The position numbers and the translations under genes are program-made. From Adiantum capillus-veneris (taxonomy: Eukaryota > Streptophyta > Polypodiopsida > Polypodiales > Pteridaceae), in contig CM043956.1 of NCBI GenBank assembly GCA_014529385.2, positions 58,785,120-58,849,119 on the forward strand: 64,000 nt of DNA, written 5' to 3'. Numbering within the stretch: position 1 is the stretch's first letter; each line of letters begins with the position of its first letter. This document shows, one piece after another, positions 1 through 11,500 of the stretch. The notes under the pieces were generated by a model. It was not told where the DNA came from, ran no database searches, and saw only the letters and a list, made by a program, of their open reading frames with translations.

Positions 1-2821
1 TTTTACAAGAAGAGCTAGTACTTTAACCCATAGGTCAAATGAAATCAGTTGGACAAGAGATAGACTAGACTCCTTCGAAGCATCATAAATTAGGGTAGAA
101 GCTTCTCTATCTTGTATACATTTTAGTACAAGAAGCGAGGCTAGGGAAAGGGGTTCCACAGGAAGAGCCAGTCCTTGGGAAAGGGGAACAATCTGCAAAA
201 TTATCATAAGTTAGGATTCCATAGTCTAGGAAGAGGAGCATAGACCCAAAGATCTAATACAAAGTGCTACATTTTTTTGAATTTTACAGCACTATGAAGA
301 TAAGGCCTAGTCCTATGAGAGATACAAGGGAAGGTCTTTTCTATTTCTTTAGCTAGACGTAATTTCTCTGAAATCAGAGCTCTTTTTTCAGGGTCAGAGC
401 ATATTTTCATTCTTGCAGTGAGCTTTCCCACGACCTGGTCAATAGAAGTAATAGATTATGTAAATGATAGTCTTTTAAAGTAAAGTAAGAAGCATGAATA
501 TAAAGTGGAATGGTAGTGCTATCAACCTTTTCACCAATCAGGTAAAGAAAACCATAGAGACTGTGTGATAGCACCCCTACCTATTAGAGTATAAACTTTA
601 TACTATCATAGGCAAAAGTTTCTAGAGTCATTGTCTGAGAGAGAAAAACTGTTAAGTCAATCTCTCTTTTGCGTTTATTGTGTGTGTAGCAGTTCTAAAT
701 CTATAAAAATATACGCAAACAAACACTAAATGTTCACAGACAACAATTCTAGAAAAGTACAGTGGCTTTGCACAGTAATTTATTTGCAGTTGAAAATAAA
801 TTATGTACAAGGTAATGAAGATAACAAAATACAGCTCAAGTATCCTTAAACCCAAAGTCTGGGAAATCTTGTATCACACTACGAGATCCACCATTTGTTA
901 AGAACTGGACGTTTTAATCAAGGAAGGTAGCCCTCACCTGCACCCATAGCCAAAAGAAAAATATTCGTTAGCACGTGACTGTACGCAGGTGATGCAGGGC
1001 ATCCCAGTTGTTATCCATGTCACCTTTTAAAAAAACACATAGTTCTTAACAAGTTTTATATTTGAAAAAACATTTCTTTGGCATTTTTGCCAATCTGATA
1101 CAGGAAAGTAAACACTCATAAGGTATCTATGTATGTCAAAATTTCCAAAATTATAGACCTGAGCTCACTCCATTTTTTATTTTCATTTTTTATTAGAAAA
1201 AACATTATTTCACAAGAAATATTTATGCTTAAAATGTCATGTCTGACATACTGTAGCCCAAGCCAGATATAAACTGGTTTTTTTTAATATATATATCATA
1301 AAGTCCTAGATGAGTCAGTCCTTAGACCAGACTCAGACCTGTCCGAAAAAGAAATGACAAAAGATTTCACCAACAAAGATCAGTTAAAGGGAATATCATG
1401 AATTTCCTTACAATACCAAGGCCTTAAAAACCAACTACTAGAAGCTTTTATATATATCCTGCAAGATGTTAGGTACGAATCAGTTAATATAAACTTGAGT
1501 GAAATTAGGAAGCCAACAGAAGAAGACCGGAAAATTCTATTGAATAGCCGAGGTTCAAACCAACCAAGACCTTCAGACCTCAGTCACTAAGTTGAAGTAA
1601 TGGTAAGTTACCGAACACTATCACTAAACTTCATAGTATGAGATGTATAAAAGACAAAGTAACTTTGCAACCAGCTTACTCCAGTATGTGTTGCCACACT
1701 TTAGCTCTATAGACACTCCGGTAAGTGTTGCCATTTTTAAACAATCCAGTATGTGTTGCCACACTAAGCTTTATAAAGATTTAGAGAAAGAGCACCTATC
1801 ATAAGCTAGTACTAAGTAAATAGTTTTTAGCCAATTTAGTGAGATAGGCAACTGCTCTAAAAAACAATTCGATCTTACTAGTAGGTGATGAAAACAGGTA
1901 GAACCAGATGAGTCAATATGTAAAACCAAAATTTTCTCCTACACGTGGTCTACCAACCAAATATCAGACGACAGGACACCATTTCCGAAACCTATATTAA
2001 GTGCCCTCAGAATAATCTACAGCTAGTTCAATAGAATAGGTACCAGAACTAGACAGTGAAACAATCAAGGGACTGTCATCTTTACTAAAAAGGACCTTAG
2101 CAAAGTAGTGTTACAATAAACCAAAATATCTTTTCAACTTTATAAGATAATTACGGCTCATTTTTTTGTGAATTTCTGGTATATATTTTTTTCTTCTTGC
2201 AGTATCCCTCTCAAGAGTACATTACATCTAATGAGTAGTTTTTTTTAAACAAAACATAACATCATCCCCCATATATACAATTCCTTTCCTTTAAGTACCA
2301 TACAATCCTCTTACCTCCGCAGTCAACCTCCTTTATACCTGGCAGTCTCCCCAAAAAAATTTCATTATTCCTCAGAAAAATCAGTTTTACAGCACTTTTT
2401 ACGGCAACCAGACATATTACCATCATCATTATAAAAAACCAGGTAATTCTTAGTTTAACTTGAGCCATTCACGCTTCTTCCCTTACCAGTAAGAGTCAGA
2501 TTCCAGAACCAAGTTATATATCTATTATATTTTTTTGTTTATTTTATGAAAACAAACACCATCAGTCAAAAGGATAACACTTGCCACTCTCTAGAGTAAG
2601 AGATAATTTCAGTTTGACACAAGAAAAAGGTCAGTATCCAATATGGTCAGCAAATCAGAAAACATCTTTTAATTTATTCAAAGTTTCTTCATTCCAAAAA
2701 TTCGATACCTGTATTCTGAGTCTACTCAGTCTGAGGTCAGCACATGTAAAAAATTGTACTCCGACTCCTTAGTTTTACAGCAGACATAGGTTTCCGACAT
2801 TACATGCAAACTATTTTGAGC
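1..2821. other. AT-rich region without a recognisable gene
   Basis: I find no reading frame with a recognisable domain on either strand; open frames are under 70 codons and many lack an ATG. Poly-T runs and short diverged repeats recur, for example around 1,681-1,765 (a motif like ccagtatgtgttgccacact twice) and a T-rich block near 2,156 that resembles one near 2,817. This could be old transposon or intron sequence belonging to the possible minus-strand exon at 3,268-3,360. Confidence 0.5.
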
Positions 2822-2953
2822 TTATTTTTTTAGATATTTGTGAATCTCTGGCTCTATGTAAAGACCAGCGAGACATACATCAAATAGTTGAATAAACCCA
2901 GCTAACTTTACTTTTTCCAATGCAGTCCGCTCCATAATCATGCCATTAGACAT
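2822..2953 (-). other. Short unrecognised ORF (43 codons)
   Basis: A minus-strand frame runs from ATG at 2,953 to TAA at 2,822 and encodes 43 residues with alternating hydrophobic and charged positions, ending in EIHKYLKK. I recognise no family. A diverged stretch at about 2,160-2,225 ends in a similar lysine-rich way, so this may be one unit of an old duplicated sequence. It lies about 0.3 kb downstream of the possible first exon at 3,268-3,360 on the same strand and could be a downstream exon. It may equally be a chance frame. Confidence 0.2.
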
Positions 2954-3267
2954 GCTCAAGTCATTTTATTCCATAGCCGATAGTGTCAGACTAATCCCCT
3001 CAAAAAACGCTATAAAAAACCAGATTTTTCTTTCCCCTTCCACTGATTTCACAAACCCATAACACATTAGTCAAAGCAAAACCATAACTTGCATCGATGA
3101 CAATGCAAGTCAATATTATATCTCCTCTTACACCATTTACACATGAAATCTCAGTATCCGGAAACTATTTAACAGGTTTTTTTTTTAATTTCCCGAAAAA
3201 CAGTCTCAGCAAAGCTACATAGTGTTTAAAGAAATTCCCTAGAGCAAGACAAAAAATTTCTGTTAAC

Positions 3268-3360
3268 CTGAAGATTAGGAGACGATGACGCCTCCATACT
3301 GGCTTTCTCCGATTTTTTCGGCATGTTTGAGCCACAACCACCAGTAGATGGAATACACAT
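3268..3360 (-). CDS. Possible first exon of an unknown gene
   Basis: An ATG at 3,360 (minus strand) opens 31 codons rich in Ser, Gly and Lys, ending exactly at CTTCAG followed by GTTAAC, a good splice-donor context at 3,267/3,268. About 85 nt upstream is a clean TATA box, so a TATA, short 5' UTR, ATG and donor occur in the right order. Read through without splicing, the frame stops a little further on. No family is recognised and downstream exons are not identified. It could also be the leader of a decayed transposon. Confidence 0.3.
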
Positions 3361-3440
3361 AGTTTTGAACTAACACACGCAGAGAAATGATAACAGAGAC
3401 GCAGCTATGTGAGTATGATAACTCACCTTAGAAGTCAAGT

Positions 3441-3449
3441 TTATATAGT
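3441..3449 (-). promoter_or_regulatory. Candidate TATA box
   Basis: On the minus strand the sequence reads CTATATAAAC about 85 nt upstream of the ATG at 3,360. A start site roughly 30 nt downstream would give a 5' UTR of about 50 nt. This is based on spacing and consensus only. Confidence 0.35.
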
Positions 3450-3790
3450 TGATGCTCCTCTACAGCAGACGAGACAGTTGAGTTGGACAGGTTATGCCCC
3501 CAATCGAGGACGTCAGTCCAGGCACGTACACCAGTATCCCCCATAGCCTAAGATCCGGAGGCAGAATCCAGAGGTTTAGCAGGTAATATTCCACAATATC
3601 AGCACCTACTGCTCAAGAAAAAATGGCGGGGAAGACTGTCATCTCGCAGAGCGGTGGCGTGCAGTAGATGCAAGAAAGACCACAAGCCACGCTTACAGAA
3701 AATAAAGGATTTGTACTGAGACCAAATAATGTGAAGCCAAGTCGGACAGACACCTCCACCTCTGGTATAAGATAGCATATATTCCTATAG

Positions 3791-3915
3791 TAAAAAGCCC
3801 GGTTTTATTAACTAGAAGCGATTATATTCGGTGTCGGGTATTTACACCCCAGTAGATAAAAAGCCCGGTTTTATTCACTAGAAGCAATTATATTCGGTGT
3901 CGGGTATTTACACCC
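3791..3915. repeat. Tandem direct repeat, 66-bp period, two copies
   Basis: The segment beginning taaaaagcccggttttatt occurs at 3,791 and again at 3,857, and both copies continue through a shared tattcggtgtcgggtattta block with only a few mismatches. A more diverged related segment (cgggtatacagtaggtattt) occurs near 4,237, suggesting an older larger duplication in 3.8-4.45 kb. Confidence 0.85.
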
Positions 3916-4448
3916 TAGGTATTTTTATCTGCTATCCTAGCATGACCTTAGGTTTTAAAATTTCCTTAGTGTAAAACACCTTTCTATACTGTGAGTATAT
4001 GATATATTTTTGGGAAAACTTTCCAAATCATAATATGTCCCAGGAGTTAATAACCTGTTTTAATTCTAAATGGTTGGTTAAACAAACAAATCTCAAGTAT
4101 CATTTCCAGAGTAAATGGTTTTCAACTATTTAAATGTAAAGCCCGGTCAGACAAACTACATCACCCCAAGGTAAAATTTAAATAGCAATGATTCCCATAT
4201 TCATACCAAGGTCTCTAGACCCATAGCTAGTAAGTTGTATCGGGTATACAGTAGGTATTTATACATGCTATCCATGCCCTATGCAAGGCTTCCACCCGCA
4301 CAATAATGTGAAAAAAACCACCTTTTAAAGTGTGAGAGACAACACCATATTAGGCACACAAAAAAATGTTTTTATTAGAGATGGTTGGTCAAATATAAAG
4401 CCCCAAGTATAGAGTATCATTTCCAAAGTTTGGCATTCTTCATCTATT

Positions 4449-4981
4449 TTGCATCCTTGGTGTATTATGGCCTACTGTCATGACCAGGTTTTTTTCATAG
4501 CAACTGCACATCTCTTTATGTCAAATGAATCTATACGTCGAGCAACATTACTCCGTTATGAACAGCATCTATTCCCGCAGTTAGGAACCTCTGTTTCTCA
4601 AACAAGTGGTGGACATATCAGGACCGAGTGACCAGAGTGACACTTTGGGGTCGTGAACATTTCAAAAATAATATCCGATTGGTGATGCTTACTGAAGCAG
4701 TGGGTCTAGGGCCTAAGTATTATTATATCGAGCATTCCATAAAGCTTGGTTTTTCAGATCGGCTATATCTGCTAGCCCAGTTTCTACTTCCTCAGAAGAT
4801 TTTCCTATACCATAGTTATGGTCATCAGCTACGAGGATATTTTAACTGTACTCACCACACTCGGGAGTATGGGGTAGCCTTGGCGACTTGTATCGTGCCT
4901 TTGGCAGAGAGGCCAAATACTTGCTTCTACTGTGATAGCTGTTTGTGTGATCATGTGATGGGCGGCATCATAGAGATGTAG
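4449..4981 (+). other. Unrecognised open stretch
   Basis: Two overlapping plus-strand frames (4,449-4,631 and 4,628-4,981) together remain open for over 500 nt, but each starts at a non-ATG codon in the listed coordinates. The second encodes a Cys/His-containing stretch near its end (residues around YFNCTHH and FYCDSCLCDH), slightly suggestive of a zinc site. I do not recognise a family. It sits just upstream of a GT microsatellite and an LTR relic, so a decayed transposon ORF is possible. Confidence 0.2.
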
Positions 4982-5023
4982 CTGCAAAGCTCATTAGCTA
5001 AGCTTTTTTTTGTCCCGTGACAT

Positions 5024-5028
<5 letters not shown>

Positions 5029-5117
<89 letters not shown>
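5029..5117. repeat. (GT)n microsatellite, about 44 units
   Basis: A pure GT run. It directly precedes an LTR relic, and the related intact LTRs carry a short (GT) run at the same relative position (about 7,812 and 15,128), so this looks like expansion of an LTR-borne seed. Confidence 0.97.
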
Positions 5118-5118
<1 letters not shown>

Positions 5119-5495
5119 CTCTCTCATTCCCTACTAAGAGGGCTCGCCTCCTCCCATCTAGGGATTTGCAAAGACTTTTTTGGTCTTCTCAAAGGTATCC
5201 AATTTCCCTAAGGTTTGACCATTGGACTTTTTATTGAATTTGGGAACCTTAGCATTTTGGAAGTCTTAATGGGCTGAACCTTAGGGTCTTTGAAGGCCAT
5301 TGATGCACATCGCTCCTTTGCAGATGCCCCCCCCCCCCCTTTGGATTCCTATTTTCCCTCGTTTGGATCCCTACTGTGACCGGTCTGCCAGCTTAACCAA
5401 TATACTAGGTTTTTCTCCCCTGGTACTTCCCCATTAAATGATCATTTTAACATGAGAAAATCATTTAGGAGAATTAGATATTAGTTATTATGGCA
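5118..5495 (-). mobile_element. LTR relic related to the 6.6-15.5 kb element
   Basis: This stretch aligns by eye with the last ~380 bp of the intact LTRs at about 7,830-8,208: both contain tttctctctcat, a GGGCTCGCC...CTCCCAT block, ccttagcattttggaagtct, a poly-C tract before ttggat, and aaatcatttaggagaattag. Substitutions and small indels are frequent and the poly-C tract is expanded (5,327-5,339). It is an older copy of the same or a sister family, truncated at its left end at the GT microsatellite. Confidence 0.85.
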
Positions 5496-5555
5496 ATCAT
5501 AAACAAGATTAAAGGGTGTAGCATTTAAAGCTACCTTGAATGAAACTCTATAAGC

Positions 5556-6220
5556 CTATAGAGCGGCATGTAGATTCATTTCCCAATCATTTCGTCTTAA
5601 ACTAACCACTTTAGTCAATACCAAGCTAAGAATTTTATTCATGTGCTTAGCTTGCCCATTTGCTTGTGGATGATATGGTGCCGATTTTTTATGGATGACC
5701 ATAAATTCATTCAGAAGATACTCAATTACCTCATTAAGGAAATGAGTTCCCCTCTCACTGACAATTTCTATTGGTAGTCCATATCTTATCGATACATTCT
5801 CATACAAGAATGCAGTTGTGGTTCTAGCATCATTCTTTCTGGTTGCCTTATCCTCTGCCCACTTGGTCAAATAGTCCTTAGCTACAATGCTTGAGTTCTA
5901 TAAGTAGGTGATTGTATTGGTCCGACAAAATCTATACCACAGTTTACAAAATCTCTGGCCCCCATCATTGGTCTTAAAGGCTCTCTATCTACCCTGATTG
6001 GCATTTTTGCTCGTTAGCATGCATCACACCTTCGAACATATTCTTTGACATCTGCAAAATGTGTTGGCCACCATATGTCTGCCATTAAAATTTTTGTAGC
6101 GGTGGTTTCACTAGAAAAGTGACCTCCATCTAATCCATTATGTGTTTGTCTTAGAGTGGGTATATATTCATCTTCATTTGCACAGAGACGCAAGAGAGGG
6201 AAAAAGAAGCCTAAACCCAA
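5556..6220 (-). pseudogene. Ty3/gypsy integrase relic
   Basis: Minus-strand frames at 6,014-6,220 and 5,556-5,870 encode the integrase H2C2 zinc-binding module (ending VRRCDAC) followed by part of the catalytic core, with the segment YHPQANGQ that normally carries the last catalytic acidic residue region. The two pieces lie in the correct order but are not one open frame, and gag, protease and RT are absent. The motif style differs from the chromodomain elements elsewhere in the window (YHPQTDGQ) and is more like non-chromovirus Tat/Athila-type integrases; that lineage call is inference. The adjacent LTR relic on its left is in the position expected of a 3' LTR, but may belong to a different element. 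Confidence 0.8.
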
Positions 6221-6611
6221 GTATAACTTTCCAAACTTGTTTGTAGAGAGAGGGTGTAGAGAGAGAAAGACATTTGCAACACCTTTAAAAGGGGGGAGGA
6301 AAAAGTCACAAAAATTTTCAAATTCAAAAGTGGGGGAGTGGTATGTGGGGCTGCACTAGCACCCAAAAAGCTAAGAGGATCTGGTGTCTAGATATGATTG
6401 AGACCTATTGTCTTTTTAGAAGAAATGCAAATATGTATTTTCAGGCCTATGCCATTAGCTTGGTCAAACCTTCATTAGCATTTTAAGCACTTCACTAAGT
6501 GTCCAATATAAAGGGCCCAAGAAGACCCCAAACAAGTCATAATGCCAAAGTTGCATGATTAAGAGTAAACCTAAAACCTTAGGTTTCATGAGAGTGGTGA
6601 GTTTAGTTTGG
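6221..6611. other. No gene seen
   Basis: Purine-rich DNA with no coding signal. It is the left flank of the insertion at 6,617; the DNA continued originally into 15,530 before that insertion. Confidence 0.6.
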
Positions 6612-6616
6612 GTTTG

Positions 6617-8208
6617 TGTAACATTTAATGGCCTAAAATCTTTTGTGTAGCGGAATTTAGCATGAACATAGTGGGCATTTCATTAGAGTTGATTCCTAAT
6701 GAGAATTACAAGAGTGCTTGGGTGGAGAGAGCAACAAAAAACATAACACCTAGTTAGATAGCATCGACAATACTTTCAAAAGAGAGAGTAATTAAGCTAT
6801 TGACAACAGTTGAGGACCGGATTTGCATGGAGCCGGTCCCCCCTCCAAAAGGCTTTGTATTATGGTTTCTCCCATCAAGAGAGACATTGTACAATACAAT
6901 TCTTTGTGTTCCTTCAAGACTAGCTAGTGCAATGAAGATGGAAGCTTCATACACCAAGCAAAACACTTAATCAAACACAACTTGAATTATCCCCGTTCTC
7001 AGACCCAAGACCTCACACACCTTCGAAGATGGTGAGAGCTAGCAGGGTATGAGAGTAGATTGAGAGGAAAAAGAAGTATCTTACGAGAAAGAAGTACATC
7101 TCCTCACATAATCACTCATATTAGCATAGCTTAGCTTAGTAATTAGCTTGGTAGAGAAGATGAGCATGCATTGAAGCTTGGCTCTTGGTTGGATTTGCAT
7201 CCACATGCCAAGAGAGTGTTGATGTAGGCTTCTATCCCACAAGCTTGGAGTAGGTGATGAGCTCTCCATTAAAGCTTGGGAGGAGATAGAGTGTTTTTCC
7301 TTCACACATGGTCAAGTGTGAGAGTGTGTGTGTCCATGCCAAGCAAAAATCAGCCCCCTCTCTCTCTTGGGCGAGCCCTAGCTGCTAAGTTAGGCTGGCT
7401 TTTGCCTCATTGGACCTCCCCAGATCCAGCCAATAGGGATTAAGCAGCATAAGTGATAGCCTTCTGACATGTGTCCCCCTTTCCCCTTTTGGGAGAGCTT
7501 TAGATAATTAAATAATTAAACTAAACTCTCATTGGACCCCTTTGCCTCCTGGCCAATAGGAATCAGGCAAGCCATGGGGCTCCTGAATGCTCATTGGTCC
7601 CCTTGGGAGACTGCCCAATAGTCTTCTAGGACACTTAATTCTTATTGGTTTCTTTTATTAAATGTTTTTAAATTAATTAAACTAGATTTACTCTAGCTTA
7701 ATTCTCATTGGTCCACTTCAAGGGTCTTCCAATAGGAATTGGGCACACCTTGTGGGCATCTGGCCTAGGGAGCTGACATGTGTCCCTCATTCCCTTTGTG
7801 TAAAGGGAGCCTGTGTGTGTGTGTGTAGCTTTCTCTCTCATCCCCTAGCTTTGGGGCTCGCCCCCTCCCATGTAGGGATGCAGAAAGACTTTTTGGGCAC
7901 ACACACTAAGCATCCAATTTTTCCTAAGGTTGACCTTTGGACACAACCTTTGAATTTTGGAACCTTAGCATTTTGGAAGTCTTAATGGGCTGAACCTTAG
8001 GGTCTTTTTAGCCCGTTGTTTCACATGGCTCTTTTGCAGATGGCCCCCCCTTTGGATCCCTATTTTCCCTCCTTTGGATCCCTACTGTGGCCGGTCTGCT
8101 AACTTAACCAATATTCTAGCTTTTTCTCCCTTGGCACTTCCCCACATTAAATGATCAGTTTAATATGAGAAAATCATTTAGGAGAATTAGATATTGATTA
8201 TTATGACA
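6617..8208 (-). repeat. 3' LTR of the young element
   Basis: 1,592 bp, TG...CA termini, near-identical to 13,934-15,524. It contains four ATTGG/CCAAT pairs at 7,409/7,430, 7,531/7,553, 7,593/7,615 and 7,707/7,729, a short GT run near 7,812, and an eight-base poly-C-rich tract near 8,045. Short open frames inside (such as 6,754-6,966 and 7,752-7,985) recur in the other LTR simply because the LTRs are identical; they are not genes. Confidence 0.96.
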
Positions 8209-8222
8209 TTACCTCTCTCTTG
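8209..8222 (-). other. Polypurine tract
   Basis: On the minus strand the bases just before the 3' LTR read AAGAGAGAGGTAA, the expected primer for plus-strand DNA synthesis. Confidence 0.85.
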
Positions 8223-8566
8223 AAATCATAGTCGTCCTCGACTATGGTGTAGAGAAGATAAAGCATATGCATGAGTCCTTTTCTTAGCGGGTAGAGGATC
8301 CCTATGTTACCCTGCGACATCATTCCATAATGGATGACTAGTCCATTTGGCGCTTGAGAGCCTGAGGCTGCCGCAAGCATGTCTGCACATTAGTCCTATC
8401 AGTCTTCCATAGTAGAGTGACAAGCTCTACTTTGGTGTTTGGGAGACGTCGTCCCCGCAAACTTGATCTAAGCATGCATACTACTTCATTTTTGTGCACA
8501 AATCAAGAAAAAGAGAGTCTTATAAGACAGAAATTTTTGTTCATTTTTAACATTTTGTACATTTGC

Positions 8567-11500
8567 TTACTCTTGGGAAGCATTGTAAGCATTGACAAGG
8601 TTTAGGTTATCCTTTAATTGTATGCCTTGCATCCATCTAGCATCTTCAAAAGGATAATTCTTAAACTTAATAAGATATCGTCTGATAGTCTTACCGCCTC
8701 TTAATACCTTGTCTTCATGTCGGAGAATGGACTCGGGCTGCAGCACCTCCTCGTGGTCCTCGATCTCCGGTGGGTCTTCAATAGTTGGTTCTTGAGGTGG
8801 CTCTCCTTTGTAAGGCTTTAAGAGGCTCACATGAAAAGCATTGTGTATGAGCCAATGATTGGGCAACTTAAGTTGATAGGCCATCTCATTGATGGGCCTA
8901 AGAATCTGGAAGGGACCATAGTACCTTTTTGCTAGTTTAGCATAGTACTTTTGGTGACCCGTAGGATTCTTGCCCGTCGTGTGCCTTAAGCGAGCCTTGG
9001 GAAACTTTAACAAGACCCAATCGTTTTCTTTAAAGGCTTGGGCTCTTCTGTGCTTGTCAGCAGCAGCCTTTTGCCTTTGCTGTGAGATAGAGATAGCATC
9101 CTTAATCTTTTGGAAAGATTCTTGTAGGTCTCGGCTATACTCATCTGCAGCGAAGATCTTCCCATGTACCTTAAGTAGCAAGGGACTTTTTGATCTTCCC
9201 TCAATTACCTCGAAAGGTGCTTTTCCTGTAGAAGTATGTATAGTGTTATTGTAAGCATACTCTACTAAGGGTAAGTACTTCTCCCATTGGGATCTTTGAT
9301 CTACTTCCGTTACATAGGCTTTTAGTAGATCGAGAATAGTTAGGTTAGCTATTTCACTTTGGCCATCAGTTTGTGGATGATAGGCCGAAGAGAAGTTTAG
9401 CCTTGTTCCTAAATTCTCAAAGAGACCCTTCCAGAAATTACTGGTCATTCTAGGATCTCTATCCGACACTATGGACATTGGCAAGCCATGGTACTTGAAA
9501 ATTTGTGAAATGAAGAGGGTTGCCATTTGATGGGCTTTGATAGTCTTTTTGACAGGTATAAAATGAGCTTGTTTACTGAACCTGTCTACTATCGTCCATA
9601 TTCCTGTATTCCCATGGATAGACTTAGGCAATCCAAAGATAAAATCCATGGATATGCTCTCCCACGGTGAATTAGGGATTGGCAAGGGTTGAAGCAATCC
9701 AAGTTGCTTCCCTCTATCAAATTTTGTCTTTTGACATACCACACATTTGGAAACATACTCATGTATGTTCACTTTCATGGTAGGCCAATAGAAATATGTT
9801 TCAATTCCCTTTAGGGTAGACTGAATCCCTCTATGCCCTGCATATGGGGGAGCATGAGATTCATACATTACTTTCTCACGTAGTGAGTTAGTAACGCATA
9901 GTCTATTGCCATAGAGAAGATAACCATCTTGTAAAATAAATGGTTCTTCTTTCTTCCCTAATGCAAGGGCTGAAATCACATCTCTAAAATCGGGATCAAT
10001 AGCATACTCATCTATCATTGAAGATAGATCATTGTGAGTTGCTATGGAAACCGCATTCACTCTCGGTCGTCTTGAGAGTGCATCGGCTACTTGATTATGC
10101 TTGCCAGCAATGTGAGCAATATGAAAATGAAATTGCGAAAGGAAATTTGCCCACCTCATTTGTTTGTCGGAGAGCTTGGTCTGCGTCATGAAGTACTTAA
10201 GACTTTGGTGATCCGTTCGCAGAATAAAAGGAGTCCCCAATAAATAGTGCTTCCATGAGTCTAAGGCATGTAGAACTGCAAGGAGCTCTTTTTCGTATAT
10301 GCCTAGAGCTTGCTCAACAGGGTCGAGCCTTCGACTCTCATAGCCTATGGCGTGCCCTTCTTGGAGCAAAACAGCCCCAAGGTAATCACCACAAGCATCA
10401 CATTGGACCTCAAATGGTTTTGAGAGATCCGGTAGTGTAAGCACAGGTTGAGAGATAAGCTTTTCTTTAAGCTTTTCGAAAGCATTGTTCTCCTTAGCAG
10501 ACCACGTATACCTAACATTTTTCTTTGTTAGGTCATGTAATGGTCCCGCAATTTGTGAGAACTTTTCTATGAAGCGTCTATAGTATGCACACATACCTAT
10601 AAAGCTTCTTAGTTCATGAAGATTCCTTGGTTTAGGCCATCCTTTTATTACCTCTAATTTGGATGGATCCATTTGGATTCCATCTTGAGAGATAATGTGA
10701 CCTAAATATTGAATCTCTTGCAAGAAAAATTCACTTTTCTTTCGATTAACATAAAGTTTATTCTCTCTTAAAACTTGAAATATTACCTGGAGGTGTTGCT
10801 TGTGTTCCTCCAATGAATTAGAGTAGATGATAATATCATCAAAGAACACTCCAGTGAAGGTTCGATGAGGCCTGAACAGCTTTTCCATCAAGCGGTTAAA
10901 TGTGGCTGGTGCATTAGTCAAGCCAAAAGGCATGACAATGTATTCGTAAAGACCAAATGTAGTACGAAATGCGGTCTTTACAATGTCTTGATCAACTATC
11001 CTTATTTGATGATAGCCACTTTTTAGGTCAATCCTACTGAAGTAGGTCGATCCTTGTAGCTTATCAAATAGGTCTTCTACCCGTGGAACGGGAAACCTAT
11101 TCTTGATAGTGATCCTATTTAGTGCTCTATAGTCGACACACATACGATATGTGCCGTCTTTCTTTTGCACTAATAGCACAGGTGAGCAAAATGGAGATGA
11201 GCTAGGCCTAACCATGCCCTTCTCAATTAACTCATGCACTTGCCGCATAATCTCCTCTTGTTGAGCTTGAGAAACTCTATAAGGAGGTTTGTTAGGCGGT
11301 GAACTTCCTGGAAGAAGTTCAATTGCATGGTCGTCATTACCTCGTTTAGGAGGTAGCTCACAAGGGATGTCGTCAATAAAGACATCTTGAAACCCCTTGA
11401 GAAAATTGGATAACTCTAATTCCTTTTGGTTGCTTTTATTTTCTTTTGCTAAAGCATTAGGTTCATTTTGAGAATCTTTAACAAAAATCATGTACACGGA

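Noticed and set aside
5010-5237. Open frames of Val-Cys repeats
   Set aside because: They are the GT microsatellite read as codons.
6754-6966. Small gene duplicated at 14,071-14,283
   Set aside because: Both copies are simply the same part of the two identical LTRs.
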